Shown in pieces: positions 12,222 to 23,916 of a stretch of DNA of 64,000 nt. The stretch is from Alentia gelatinosa. Taxonomy: Eukaryota > Annelida > Polychaeta > Phyllodocida > Polynoidae. A program made the translations under genes and the position numbers. Each line of letters opens with the position of its first letter. The first letter of the stretch is position 1. The notes beneath the pieces were generated by a model. The model was not told the DNA's origin. It did no database searches and saw nothing but the letters and a program-made list of their open reading frames with translations. Where the stretch lies: positions 126,029,016 to 126,093,015 of the forward strand of contig OX465580.1 of the NCBI GenBank assembly GCA_950022655.1, read 5' to 3'.

Positions 12222-12610
12222 TGGTATACAAAGTACCCATTGAGAATGTATGGTGACTCAGTAAACCACTAACCATTGTTAAAAAACCGTACCATAACCG
12301 TACCATAACCATGGTATACGGATTCAAATCCGCAGTTCCTATACGGCCTCAAAGCCATTGGTTTACGGGAAAATAGTCCCTTTGTGCTATAGAGCAAAAA
12401 ATAATCCCTATTGATATGCCCTTTGGTATGGCAATTCCTGGGATTAATTTACTCGAGAAGATGGATAATGAATACAACACACGATGGTTTTGTGGACATG
12501 CAGCTCTGTGAACCACTAGCTATCGCTCGTGCATTACTACGCGTCAACCCTTTCGTGGTTTACGGCCGCCCGTCTACAGAATCATCGATTATTGTCTATT
12601 TATTCGGAAC
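12222..12610 (-). mobile_element. family G double-palindrome element, copy 2
   Basis: Minus-oriented. Hairpin 2 lies at about 12222-12470, with CCATGGTATAC on both sides and GAAGATGGATAATGAATA. Then comes a shortened hairpin 1 (12483-12595) with GATGGTTTTGTGGACATG and GGCCGCCCGTCTACAGAATC. The apical stem is partly deleted. Confidence 0.6.
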
Positions 12611-13039
12611 GTGTCCGGAAAGGCAAATGATCAAAGATAAAATATGATTGAAAAACTAACGCGATATGTGTCACATTCAAGTTGTCCTTTGAATTTGAGA
12701 CACATTCTGGAACAGTGATTAGAAAAGTGGACAGAATACCTAGTGTAAAAACAGGTTGTATGTGTTTAGATACTCTAAAACAACTAATCCTAATTTAGGG
12801 ATCCACCATGGAGGAATACGAGAAAACCTAATTACTAAACCAGTAGAGATGGCCGTTCGAGATTTTTTGTACCATATTGAATACGTCCCGACGCTGAAGG
12901 CGGAGGGACGTATTTATGGTACTAAGGGCTGTGGAAATCATTCCTGTGGAATAAGTAACTATGTTTTCCTATGATTATATCCCTAAAATTGAAGAGAAAA
13001 CGTCATTTCATTGAGCTATTGAGTCATTGACTCACTGCC
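12611..13039. other. no recognised feature
   Basis: Contains a short inverted repeat around TACGTCCCGACGCTGAAGGC (near 12882-12912). Nothing else supported. Confidence 0.3.
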
Positions 13040-13580
13040 ATTCACTATGTCATAGTGAGCCCGAACCTTATCTATACTACACCCCTAGCAGCGGGTAGTA
13101 TTTCATAGGCGTTCGGCTATACATGTAGTTATATATTACTATATACCTATAGGCGAATGCCTCGCTTTTACTGACCAGTAGTACAAATTCCGGTCGTCAC
13201 TGAGTGACGAAAGAATAATCATACGTCCCCCCGTATCACGTGACCACTTATTCTACTATTTACTGAGTTGTAGAATGGCATTTTAATGATTTCTAGGTAT
13301 ATAATGATAAAGAATCACACTAACTATGTCTCTATATATCATTATATAGAGACATAGTTAGTGTGACTGAATGGAATCTGTTCAGAGATATTTTTATCAG
13401 AAATACTCACCGACCAAAATATCGAGGAACAGATGGAATTCAGTCACACTCACTGTGTCTCTTTATTATTATATACCTAAAAATCATTCAAAATTCCATT
13501 CTACTACTCACTAAATACTAGAATGAGTGGTCACGTGGTACGCGGAATAGTAATATGCGGTATAGTAATACGCAGAATAG
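13040..13580. mobile_element. family P double-palindrome element, copy 2
   Basis: Shares with 391-610 the blocks GTCTGAATGAAATCTGTTCA (here GTGACTGAATGGAATCTGTT), CGAGGAACAGATGGAATTCA and GAATGAGTGGTCACGTGGTA. On its left an inverted companion (AGGTATATAATGATAAAGA) forms the other palindrome. A perfect short palindrome GTCTCTATATATCATTATAT lies at the junction near 13328. Confidence 0.55.
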
Positions 13581-13871
13581 CGCGAGATATTTCTCAGCAT
13601 TTGCTCTGTTAAATTCAGGAACCGTCTTCCCTTACACCTCACAGCGGGCGAATAATTGGAATATATGATTTGCATGTTTTTAGAAGACGCCCGTCCCTAG
13701 GCCATCAATCACGAGCATTTCTGTGCCATATAATCACGTTAGTCCAGGCCCATTTGCGGTATGCATGTTCTACTACGAAACACTGTCGACTGTATGGATA
13801 TACTCGGCTGTATGTATGTAAACAAAAATAGAGCGTACATAGAAATAGTGCATATCTAAAACGAACTGATA

Positions 13872-13975
13872 TCAACATGCCATTTGTCCAGAAAAGGTGG
13901 ATAATAGATATAATAATAATAATATAGACTGGTTTGTATGCTCCTCGGTGTTGACTCTAGGTAATATCCTCGCTA
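13872..13975. mobile_element. family F fragment
   Basis: Holds GGTGGATAATAGATA, ATATAGACTGG and TATGCTCCTCGGTGTTGACT with TAATATCCTCGC, i.e. the F hairpin-2 end plus the left arm of hairpin 1. It stops at the apex. Confidence 0.5.
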
Positions 13976-14389
13976 GACTGGCCTTAGTCCCTGTATCCTA
14001 CCCCTCCACCCCTTCTGAGTGACACAGGGACTGGTCTCATCCGTAAACGGCCGTGTAGACTGGCGCGATGTAGCGCCACACTCCCCAAGCAGAGGTCTGC
14101 TACTGGTCAGGATATCTGCTTGGAGATTGATACCCTCTCACTTTGATCTCAATCGAGACATAGTCAGGAGTAGGCGAAATATATTGCTATGAAAACACAG
14201 GCAGGCAGGGAACTGGAGGAGGGGACGGGGGAGGGGTTGAGGGAGGTATAGGGTTACAGGGAGTGGCTTGGGGTCATAAACAGGAGATTCTTGTCAGAGT
14301 GGACAAGTCTTTGATTCATGGACCAGTCAGAGAAGGACACATGCTATAATGAATTGTATTCCGATTTTCTTTAATCATTTAATGAATGT

Positions 14390-14500
14390 TCATAATCAAA
14401 GACTTGAGCAAGTCTATATCCTCGCATACGGTCGGATATTACTGCGTGTTAAGTCCTTGGAGCATACGGCTGCTGTATGTATATCCAGGCCTGTTTTGGT
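14390..14500. mobile_element. family F hairpin-1 fragment
   Basis: Holds ATATCCTCGCATACGGTCGG, ATATTACTGCGTGTTAAGTC and GGAGCATACGGCTG, matching the apex and right arm of F hairpin 1. Hairpin 2 is absent. Confidence 0.45.
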
Positions 14501-14972
14501 TATCATGTTACACTACGAAACATTGTCGACATTGACTATTCATATGATGAACTGAGACCGTATAGAGACGCCAATATCGAAAACTCATTCTTAGAATTCT
14601 ATGAGAGGTAATTTCGGGAAATCTTGGCAATAACAGCTTTATAAAAATATGATAAGTGAATATATCAGAGTAACCTTCCTCTGAAGCTGTGAGTATGAAG
14701 TGCAGGAGATGGTTTTTATCTGGGAGTGACATATCGCAGCGAGATTGGATATATGAGAAGAGGATAGCAGATATTAAAGTAGTTCAGCTGTAATTACAAT
14801 CATGCTATAAGGTTTTCATACAATACCCCCATACTGGCTACTGATATCATGTGGTGTAGGCAAACATGTCTATCAGTAGTTTGAGATCTTTTCCTTAAAT
14901 TTCTTCTTGCAGATGTTATTAATTTATCATTTCCAAATCGATGTATTTCTGGTGGATATTCATTCCATACAT

Positions 14973-15219
14973 TTATCCTACCCCTAATATAAAATCCCAT
15001 AGGCTTAACATTGGGTTTCCGTATGCCACGCTGACTGGCATAAAGAGTTTTATATGCCACTAGTGGCATACAGCATTGTTATCACGTAATAGTCCAAAAT
15101 CGAGGAGATAGGGTAGGATAAAATCAAAACCTGATTCATTTTAATCTTGGCCACCGCATTCCACTCCTGAAGTTTTGGCTCCGGACTTCACTCGGCGAAC
15201 CTCATCCAGTTTTACGATA
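14973..15219 (+). mobile_element. family A double-palindrome element, copy 2 (apex deleted)
   Basis: Starts TTATCCTACCCCTAATATAA and ends CCAGTTTTACGATA. Hairpin 2 is intact. Hairpin 1 lacks the right arm between GACTTCACTCGGCG and AACCTCATCCAG, a deletion starting in the apical loop. Confidence 0.75.
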
Positions 15220-16126
15220 GAATTAGCTAATTGAATGACATACGCGTAATAAATGGAGTAAAAGTTCCAGACTCATATTTGTCGGTTCCGTCCTACCATG
15301 TCGCCTCTGCACTCACATTTTTATTTTTGAATCAGTTTATTTAGACTGGGAAAAAAAGACAATGTGCCTGTTCTCAATTTGGCCCAGTCAATTGTACTTG
15401 GCTTGAGTACATTTTTTGGCTTAACGTCAAACTAGCGAACTAACATTCTTACCTTACGAGATGATATTTACAATGATACATCACTTGATCATATTTGTCT
15501 ACAATAAACATTGATAATTCTCCTATGTTCACGATATAGTATAATAGATTATTTCATGACCAGTATACATTTAGAGAATCAATCCTTATGTTTTTACAAG
15601 ACAGTGTAAACACGATCTCAATCATTGTGAGATTTCACAATGTGAACTGGAGAAGTACAACAACACATTTACTGATCAATATACATAGATCCATTCAGTA
15701 TCTTTGGTAAGCCAATACCCCCGAATTTGACATTTGGACCCATTATTCCGAGACATCTCCAAGCGGAATCTTGGAACGTACAATAACTGTCAGCAATCCT
15801 GGCTCCAGGAAGACGGTCATCACCAGCTGCCATTCCGTTTAGTACGTATTACCTTTCCATTTATAGACAGACGCTGGTAACGAACACACCTGTATCTTGG
15901 ATCCTGTCGTCATATCCAGCACGCATGCGCCGTTAGACCCCCATTAAGACCCGCGGTGAATAAAGAAACAGAACTCTTTTAAATCATAAAGAAATGCAGC
16001 CGCACACAGAAAGGATATAGTCCCTCTGTGACATCTTATGAAAAGCCTCCCATCCTCTCCGGTTTCTCTTTTTCTTGTCAATGTTGGCCACTACAGCAAA
16101 TGTGACTGGCATTATGTTATTTATGT
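15220..16126. other. no recognised feature
   Basis: AT-rich, no domain-bearing ORF, TIR or tandem repeat recognised. Confidence 0.35.
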
Positions 16127-16420
16127 TTATCTCGACCCTGGTATTTTTCCCCATAGACTTAACATTGGGAACTTGTACTCAATGCCCATGAAGTACTTAG
16201 GAAAAGTATTCAATTGGGGATTATGTCACAAATGTTAGCCAATTAGTCTATGTGAAGGGTGAGATAAATTCAGAAACATTTTCAAGTTTCAGGTCAGAGC
16301 TCGTATCCATCTCATTTGAATCACTACATATATGTAATTCCGGCTGTTTCGACTTGTGAATTACTACACGATCCAAACTCAATGGGATACGAGCTCTGAT
16401 CATAAACGTTCATAGGCTTC
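16127..16420 (+). mobile_element. family D double-palindrome element, copy 2
   Basis: Hairpin 2 starts TTATCTCGACCCTGGTATTT, carries CCATAGACTTAACATTGGGA and closes at GGGTGAGATAAATTCAGAAA. Hairpin 1 arms are GGTCAGAGCTCGTATCC and GGGATACGAGCTCTGATC. The loop segment is inverted relative to other D copies (AAGTCGAAACAGCCG on the minus strand). Confidence 0.75.
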
Positions 16421-16857
16421 CTCGATGTAGTCCTTTTACAAGCTTTAGATTCCATACAAAGTGAATTTCAGCAGAAACACAAATGTGGATACCGGACTGA
16501 AGTACTCCGTTTGCTGATATACAGACGGTGGGCTGTTCCGATGATGAAATAATCATTTTGGGACTATATGTGTATTGAGAAGGAGTTACCCCGATTTACT
16601 ATATACAACAAAGCCGTATATACTGTAAATACGCACTGTTTTAGCATATGACGTAAAAATACTGTACGGACCACTGGTCCGTACACTAAAACACGGACCA
16701 CCTAGCCATACACCTTTATTAAAATTTTGGTTGTTAAGAAAAATGAAATTGATTTTTTTTTTCAATTTCGGGTATATAGTAAATATTTAACGTCCAACCA
16801 TGCTTGCACAAGTCATAGAACGAGATGCTAATTTACTGTTTGTACGGACCGAGGCGT

Positions 16858-17010
16858 TTACGATCGATGGTTTTGTGGACAGGCGGCTCTGTAAACCACT
16901 CGCGTTTGACCTCGTAATACACTCGCTAGCGCTCGTGTATTACTACGCGTCAACCTCTCGTGGTTTACGGCCGCCTGTCCACAAAACCATCGATTATTGT
17001 CTATGTATCC
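16858..17010. mobile_element. family G hairpin 1, best preserved copy
   Basis: Near-perfect palindrome of about 150 bp: GATGGTTTTGTGGACAGGCG at left and CGCCTGTCCACAAAACCATC at right. Apical stem GTAATACAC / GTGTATTAC (16914-16922, 16935-16943) encloses TCGCTAGCGCTC, which is GAGCGCTAGCGA on the minus strand. Hairpin 2 is absent. Confidence 0.8.
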
Positions 17011-17161
17011 AATACGGCCAGACTGAAGAGAGTTGGGCCCAAAAGCGACATACATGTACTGTTATTTGTAATGTAGAGATTTGGCACACCCATAATTAAA
17101 GGGAAATGATATGATGAAGAAGATAACCCTGGTAATGTTTCTGCAGTTCGGGTGATTCCTT

Positions 17162-17430
17162 TTATTACCCAACCAATACGGAGTCTCCATACTGAACCTA
17201 TGGAGCCTACAGATCGTTACTGAGTAGAACACAGAAAGCCATGTACTACTAGAATACGGCTTTTTTTCTGCCAACTCACGGGCAATTTAGAAGCTAATTC
17301 ATATAATCAACGCACGTCGAATTATTTATGATAGTCTTTTTCTAGAAATTAGTCAAAAGGTGAGTAATAAATACAACATTACTATGATTTCGATCTGTGT
17401 GGCCGTTTTCTCCTTGTATTTCACATAGAT
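17162..17430. mobile_element. family I double-palindrome element, copy 1
   Basis: Hairpin 2 runs from TTATTACCCAACCAATACGG to GGTGAGTAATAAATAC with GGAGTCTCCATACTGAACCT inside. A partial hairpin 1 follows (CAACATTACTATGATTTCGA). Related copies at 40985 and 63511. Confidence 0.55.
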
Positions 17431-17809
17431 CTAAATCATGGTGATATTGTGTATTTACACAGCCTTAGCAACTTCGCTACAACAGAAATCAGTCTATTTC
17501 TGTCCTACCGATTGTAACCCTACAAGACTACATGTAACTGTAAATGTAAAGCTTACCCCTGACGCCTACTCCCTACCTGGAAGCGTTACGCCACCATTAA
17601 AAGGTGTCCCAGAACACTATACTCTTATGTCACTATATCTCAAATGGCAGTATTATCCAGTTACCTACACCACTCTGTTCTTACCGTACTACGTTACCAC
17701 GCACTGAGCCAGGTAAAAGGCAGGCTATGTCAGAAAATAAAGCCCATTTTATCCTTTGTCATATCATTGCCGGCTACAACAGCTGATTAATCAACGAGAA
17801 AATAGACCT

Positions 17810-18112
17810 GGGACCTGTTTCACTAGACAGTGACATGTCTAGATGGCGTCTAGATGGTGTGTCCGGTTTCATAAGAACTAGACATTACGTGGTCGCAATA
17901 CGGTGGGGTAAGGACGTGAAACTTTGGTACGCCTCGTTATTTCAAACATAGACATTAGACTTCGTTTTGTCCGTTCTTGCTTGCACTGTTGGTGCCGCTT
18001 TTCATATCTGTCGAACACTTTTGTCACAGAACTAGTGAAACAGGTCCATGATGTGTCTAGATTTGTCTGTATGGTGTCACAGACATGTCACAAGACTAGT
18101 GAAACAGGTCCC
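17810..18112. mobile_element. TIR element Q (MITE)
   Basis: 303 bp with terminal inverted repeats GGGACCTGTTTCACTAG and CTAGTGAAACAGGTCCC. An internal GACATGTCTAG and two repeats of TAGTGAAACAGGTCC near 18030 and 18095. No transposase ORF. Superfamily not assigned because no clear target duplication is visible. Confidence 0.7.
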
Positions 18113-18157
18113 TGATTCAAACAGTGTGGCCCTTCAGCTTCACTAAATGCTAATACC

Positions 18158-18303
18158 GGTGACACACCAAGCCAGTAACGGCAGCGATCTCCAGAATCAC
18201 CAAATCAAAATTGGAGATATTACTATGAAATAAAATCGAACATACACGCACATTTCTGTTGGCGATTTAGAAGATCGCTGCCGTTAGTCTCTTGGTGTGT
18301 CTC
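18158..18303. mobile_element. TIR element R, copy 1
   Basis: Inverted termini GGTGACACACCAAG and CTTGGTGTGTCTC, with the inner arms GTAACGGCAGCGATC and GATCGCTGCCGTTA. No coding capacity. Confidence 0.7.
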
Positions 18304-18315
18304 AAGCATCATACC

Positions 18316-18494
18316 GGTGACACACCAAGAGAAATTTACGTGTATGTGCGATATCAGTTCATAGTAATATCTCCCACCGATAATTCAGCACCCTAGAAGC
18401 AATTATTAGGTGAAATATAAAATGATAGCTCACATAGACGCCATTTTTGTTGGCGATTCTGTAAATCGCAGCTTCTCTCGCTTGGTGTATCTCC
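18316..18494. mobile_element. TIR element R, copy 2 in direct tandem
   Basis: Same GGTGACACACCAAG start and CTTGGTGTATCTCC end, 12 bp after copy 1. Interior ATATCTCC and GGCGATT blocks match copy 1. A head-to-tail pair. Confidence 0.65.
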
Positions 18495-18792
18495 AGGTTA
18501 ATTTTTTTAATTTCTTTATTGACGCAATGAGGATTCATGTACAGAGTACAGGATTTTCAACCAGCAACGTCAGCAATCATGAGATATAACAGAAACCAAT
18601 GATTCTTTTCCAGATTCAACATTTGGCTTGTTACCATAGTTCTACATTTCGAACAATCTAAATATGTATATCCATAGCTTAGTAGCAACCTCAGTAAGGA
18701 CATAGGTATACATCTCAGGATCTACACAAGACAAGAACAGATTCAAGGACAGGCCAGAAGAGGCCAGACGCAATAACTCAGTTCAGACCTAA
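18495..18792. other. unassigned; possible minus-strand retroposon tail
   Basis: TTTTTTTAATTTCTTTATTG at 18506-18525 reads on the minus strand as CAATAAAG followed by an A-rich tail, like a retroposon 3' end. No body can be defined. Confidence 0.25.
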
Positions 18793-19077
18793 GGCCCAGC
18801 GTCCACCTACTACGATAGAATCGTAGACCTCCCGATATGGCACCGATACAAAATGTCAAAATCGGTGCCTTATCGGGAAGGTGCAAATTCGTAGACATAT
18901 GTCTAGACAAACCAATCCACCATGCATTGTATGGGTTTTTTTTATCGGTGTCTAATCGCAGAAATGTGCTCAACTGCCCCGATATTAGGTGACCTCCCGA
19001 CGCGATTTTGATATTTTTATCGGGAGGTGCATCGTAGACCATATCGGAGCCATATCGTAGTAGGTGGACGCCAGACC
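18793..19077. mobile_element. PIF/Harbinger-like MITE, family N, copy 1
   Basis: TIR GGCCCAGCGTCCACCTACTA at left, TAGTAGGTGGACGCCAGACC at right, flanked by TAA and TAT (one mismatch from a TWA target duplication). Interior ATCGTAGACCTCCCGATATG and CGTAGACATATGTCTAGAC palindromes. No transposase. Confidence 0.75.
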
Positions 19078-19079
19078 TA

Positions 19080-20756
19080 TTAATAATGTATGTGGGTGTA
19101 TTAGGTTGATGCTGAACTGTATGCATGTAAAGATCTTACATTTCCAATATATATAAAGAAGGCGACTGACAATCAAGTTTACATCGGAATCTTTTAGAAT
19201 CTAATCAAATGCTACGTATATCACAAATCCGAGCAGAACGTCGGAGTAAGGGGAGGGGTACTGAGACTGGGTTCCCGTTCAGAGAACTGCATGAGTAGTA
19301 TACAGAATCGTGTCTTTTACTCAGGCCACTATACTCAGGCTTGCCTGTGAGCATCGAGAAACAGAGACTGTGTTTCCCAGAGAATGTGCCGGCAGAACTG
19401 CCCACGCGCGTTGCACGTGCTTCTTAGTACGTTCCTGTATGTATGCCGGCAGCCTCTGATACCACAGCACGTAACGTATCAGCCCCACCTACCCCACACG
19501 AGGCTGTCTGTCTCCGCACATACGCGTAGGCCACGTTAAAGGTATATCGGACAATTTACTGTTAAAAGTAGGACCTGTGCTCTATCACTATCTATCGTTA
19601 GGTGACTCTTTTATAGGCGAATTATATAATAAGATGATATAATAAATAAAGGCCAACATTGGCCGAAACGTTGTGTCAAAACTCATGTATAAGCAACAGG
19701 TATCATTTGATACCACCTTCAATTTAAAATCAAGAGTTGTTGGTTTTGTGATCTAATCTATACAGCTCTAATATAATAAATGATATTTTATTATATATGT
19801 TATATATTATATTATATAAACCGCCTATGAAAAAGTCACCTATGGTGATAGAGCATATGTAATATGAATTTAAATCTAGATGTAATGGCAGATATGTAAT
19901 AAGTACCTAATTCAAAAATCGGGGCTCACCGTGCTAGGTTTTGATTTATAAATCGATAATCACAATAGAATATGGAGATATTTAATTCCACCCCTGATCC
20001 CAGTAAAACCGCCTAGCAGACCTCCTGCTTGCTCAGTCGTTTTGTTCTTTTTGGCATCCAAGTAGTAACATTTTATCGTGAAGTGAAATGAGGATGTAGT
20101 CTAGCGGTCATTTCCATATCAACTGGAGTTGCTTATGATTACAGATTATTGCGTTTGGGAATAAACCGTGATTGGAGATTAAGGATTAGTATGATCGATG
20201 AGTGTGGAAGCTAATAGGCATGTGGGAAGTGAGTCTGAGGCTTTTAACCGTGTACCCATTGCCGATTTACCACGATAGACATCCCAATAATTACGATTTG
20301 TTATACCATTATAACACTATGGCCAATGAATCAAAATTTCGATTTGAATCAAGGCCTATCGGCATGTATCGGTAGCACAGTGGGTACACGGTTTTTGTAT
20401 AGGGCTTTAATTAGATGGCTACTGCGGTGTATGGAAACGACATATGTATCTGTGTTTCTAATTACAAATGCACGTACATATATAATCCTTTATATGTCAT
20501 TTATCTCTCCCTTGGGTCGTTTCTTCGCCTTGAATTATTTATAGACCACATGTCGTTTTACAGCCACTCTGGGATAGCTGTTAGGTTGATTGAAGTGACA
20601 GTTGTTGTACATCTAGACATGGTCCGCTTTCCACCACTGCATGCCTGGCGTAATAAGGAGAGGTTCACTATAGTGTAACCTATAGATCTTTACCAGGTTA
20701 TGCCCCGAGATACTACTACACTAGGGCAGTTTATGACGTAATGAAGAAATGCATGT
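19080..20756. other. no recognised feature
   Basis: AT-rich; TATATAT-type runs near 19780-19815. Short ORFs without recognisable domains. Confidence 0.35.
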
Positions 20757-21036
20757 TTTCTCACCCCCTGGTATTTTCCCCCCTGTAGACTTAACATTTG
20801 TAACTCGTTCTCCATGGTCCTAGGCGTATTGCAGTCCGTTCCCGTACAACGTCCATTCTCTTAGTGTGTACAGGGGTGAGGTAAATACAGAAAGCAACTC
20901 CTTTCGGTCAAAGTTATTGCTCTCCATCTCATTTCAATGCCACATGATATTCACTTGACTGTCGCTTCGTTCATATCACTCCCCACCAAACTCGAGGAGA
21001 ACGGAGACTTTAACCTGTTAAAACTTGTTGGTTTCT
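20757..21036 (+). mobile_element. family D variant element
   Basis: TTTTCTCACCCCCTGGTATT, GTAGACTTAACATTTGTAAC, then GGGGTGAGGTAAATACAGAA: the hairpin-2 pattern of D. Hairpin 1 (CGGTCAAAGTT and complement) has apex GATATTCACTTGACTGTCGC. The copy at 45781-46275 is the same subfamily. Confidence 0.65.
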
Positions 21037-21492
21037 TCTTTATTCTTATATATATATATATACCTATGGCCAAAAACTGTACATTTACATACCTCTGCTG
21101 GAAGATAGATAGAATTATTCTGGAATAGTTCTCTGATAGTATTTCACATATGATGGTATATAACCCCTTCTTTTAGTATCATATATATCCAGATAAGGGA
21201 TATGTGACTTGCTATTTTCAATAATAGTGGATACATTTTTCCAAATTATCAATTTGAATACATATGTACTATGGTCATTGGACGTACAAGATTTATATTT
21301 GTCGTGATTAAATTACTTCATACGCCCATCGTAACCATGTATTTGGTCCTGAAAAAAAAAGGTTTTATACTTCTTGCTTATCTTACCGAATGCATAAGGT
21401 CGCACAACCAGTAGTTCATTGCTCATTTCGAGATTTTTTGTTTTCATTTATACATTACCTTATATGAGTCATTAGTCGCACTATTCTAAATT

Positions 21493-21797
21493 TTATCCTA
21501 CCCCTAATATAATATCCCATAGGCTTAACATTGGGTTTCCGTATGCCACGCTGACTGGCATACGGAGTTTTATATGCCACTAGTGGCATACAGCATTGTT
21601 ATCACGTAATATTCCAAAATCGGGGAGTCAGGGTAGGATAAAATCAAAACCTGATTCGTTTTAATCTTGGCCACCGCATTCCACTCCTGAAGTTTTGGCT
21701 CCGGACTTCACTCGGCTTCGCCTCATGAAGTCACTATGCCAAACTCCAGTCGTGGAATACGGTGAACAAGATTAAACCTCATCCAGTTTTACGATAT
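21493..21797 (+). mobile_element. family A element, first unit of a head-to-tail dimer
   Basis: 305 bp, TTATCCTACCCCTAATATAA to CCAGTTTTACGATA. Hairpin 2 carries CCATAGGCTTAACATTGGG. Hairpin 1 loop is GAGGCGAAGCCGA on the minus strand. The next unit begins at the next base. Confidence 0.85.
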
Positions 21798-22100
21798 TAT
21801 CCTACCCCTAATATAAAATCCCACAGACTTAACATTGAGTTTCCGTATGGCACGCCGACTGGCATACGGAGTTTTATATGCCACTAGTGGCATACAGAAC
21901 TGTTATCACATAATATTCCAAAATCGAGGAGACAGGGTAGGATAAAATCAAAACCTGATTTGTTTTTATCTTAGCCACAGCATACCACTCCTGGAGTTTT
22001 GGCTCCAGACTTCACTCGGCTTCGCCTCATGAAGTCACTATGCCAAACTCCAGTCGTGGCATACGGTGGCCACGATTAAAACTTATCTAGTTTTACGATA
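21798..22100 (+). mobile_element. family A element, second unit of a head-to-tail dimer
   Basis: 303 bp with the same ends and orientation, no spacer. The apical stem at 22008-22036 pairs around the loop at 22016-22028. The two units differ at scattered sites, so the dimer is not brand new. Confidence 0.85.
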
Positions 22101-22317
22101 ATACTTGTCTCATATGCTTTCTTTTATTCATGTATTAATTTGATTTGCTATTTTTACCTACTCTGTATTCTCCTACTTCAGTAAGGTATTTTGTAACGAT
22201 TTATTCTGTTATGATCCTTACCTAGATTCTAGGATCGATTGATTTTACAATTTTCTTTCAATGTAGACAAACTTCATGAGTTGAAATGGAATTTTTATAG
22301 AGGATATTTATGAAAGT

Positions 22318-22590
22318 TAACGGTCAGAGCTCGTATTCCATCGAGTTTGAATTGCGTAGTAATTCACGAGGCGAACCCACGTGAATTACGTAGCAATCCA
22401 AACAAGATGGGATCGAGCTCTGACCGTAAACTTGAACATGTTTCTGAATTTATCCCATCCCTCACATTGACGTTTTTGCTAACATTTGTGACATAATCCC
22501 CCATTGAGTATTTTTTCTAAATACTCCATGGACATTGGGTACGAATTCCCAATGTTAGGTCTATGGGGAAAAATACCAGGGGTGAGATAA
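22318..22590 (-). mobile_element. family D double-palindrome element, copy 3
   Basis: Hairpin 1 arms GGTCAGAGCTCGTATTCC and complement. Apical stem GTAATTCAC / GTGAATTAC (22359-22367, 22381-22389) encloses GAGGCGAACCCAC. Hairpin 2 ends with GGGGTGAGATAA. Confidence 0.8.
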
Positions 22591-22635
22591 TACCGGGAAA
22601 TTATACACTGCTTGGTCAGTTTCAGGAATAGAGGG

Positions 22636-22959
22636 AAGAGAAAGTCAAAGTTACTCGGAAAAATTACTGCCCAAGGCAATGGCCTTGAGCAGTAATTTTT
22701 TTAAGCCTTACTGAGTAACTTTGACTTTCTTTCTCCAGAAACTTGGTTTCCCTATTCCTATATACCTTCAAATATAGTTTAGTAACGATAACTAGCATTA
22801 TTTGCTCACTCGCCATCAAACGCAAAGCCAGATCAAACCTAATCGAGTAACTTGATACTCTACGTATTCTGCCCACTGTGCTTTTAATATGATTTTTTTA
22901 AGAGACTATCTGATTGGTCTAAACGTCGAACTTGGGTAGTAAATATCAGCCTTGGGAAG
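22636..22959. mobile_element. family E element, copy 2
   Basis: Palindrome at 22641-22730 with AAAGTCAAAGTTACTCGG and ACTGAGTAACTTTGACTTTC. The left arm has lost AAGGCTTGG. Followed by GGTTTCCCTATTCCTATATA as in the other E copies. Confidence 0.7.
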
Positions 22960-23385
22960 TAAGCGTAAGTTATTCCACCCCCCGTAGCATGATGTAACCA
23001 TAGAGTGTTCACCCATAGGTATATAGGAATAGACATTCCTATATACCTATGAGCGAACAACCTATGATTACTTAACGCTGCTGGGGGTGGAATAACTTTT
23101 GTTTACTGCCCAGGTTGAAGTTACTGCCCAGGTTGACGTTTACTGCCCAGGTTGACGTTTACTGCCTAAGTTGACGTTCAGAGACGTTCTGTTTTTATCG
23201 ATATTAGCCGACAATTGAAGGTATATAGGAATAGGGAAACCACGTACCAGTGGAAATAAGTCAAAGTTACTCGGTAAGGCTTGGAAAAATTACTGCCCAA
23301 GGCCAAGGCCTTGGGCAGTAATTTTTCCAAGCCTTACCTCGTAACTTTGACTTATTCCCACCGGAACATAGTTTCCCTCTAATAA
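22960..23385. mobile_element. family E element, copy 3 (both palindromes plus internal tandem repeat)
   Basis: Hairpin 2 spans GTTATTCCACCCCCCGTAGC to GGGGGTGGAATAAC, with an inner palindrome ATAGGTATATAGGAATAGAC. Then four about 20-bp units of ACTGCCCAGGTTGACGTTT at 23106-23180, then the long palindrome 23255-23356 with only a short mismatched patch per arm. Confidence 0.75.
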
Positions 23386-23767
23386 TGAAAATATCATAGG
23401 GTGAGAAACGTTGTTCTTATTTTGAAAAATGGACGTCTTGGCGTGTGGGTGTTGTTACCCTTGGACGGGTCTATACGAGTACCCAGGAGGGCGTCGTGAT
23501 GTAGGAATAGTCTCTCCAGCGCCATCCATCGTTTCTTAATGACGACATTTCTTTTTAATGCCTCACGTTCACCCAGGTCTCTGTCAGTGACAGTCACGGA
23601 CTGAGTGTATATCGTGTGAGCGGAGCCGCCATTATGACAAGCTCTATGTAGAGCCCCTCATATACTGTGAAGAGAGCACTCGGGGACCTGTTCAAAATGT
23701 ATCCTATAGGACATCATGGAAACTCGAATCCCTGAGTGGAAGGCAGTGATGTATACATGTATGTTAC

Positions 23768-23845
23768 CAAGAAACGTCAAGAAATTTCATATAATTGTTT
23801 ATATGGCATGAGTTGTTTTCGCGGAATATTATCACGATGCAGAGC

Positions 23846-23916
<71 letters not shown>

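Noticed and set aside
16858..17010. Palindromes as rho-independent terminators or CRISPR-like repeats
   Set aside because: The sequence is eukaryotic, arms are far longer than terminator hairpins, and copies are dispersed without regular spacers.
21493..22100. Family A as a Helitron
   Set aside because: Tandem units and non-inverted ends fit loosely, but there is no TC start, no CTRR end with an upstream hairpin, and both halves are full palindromes.
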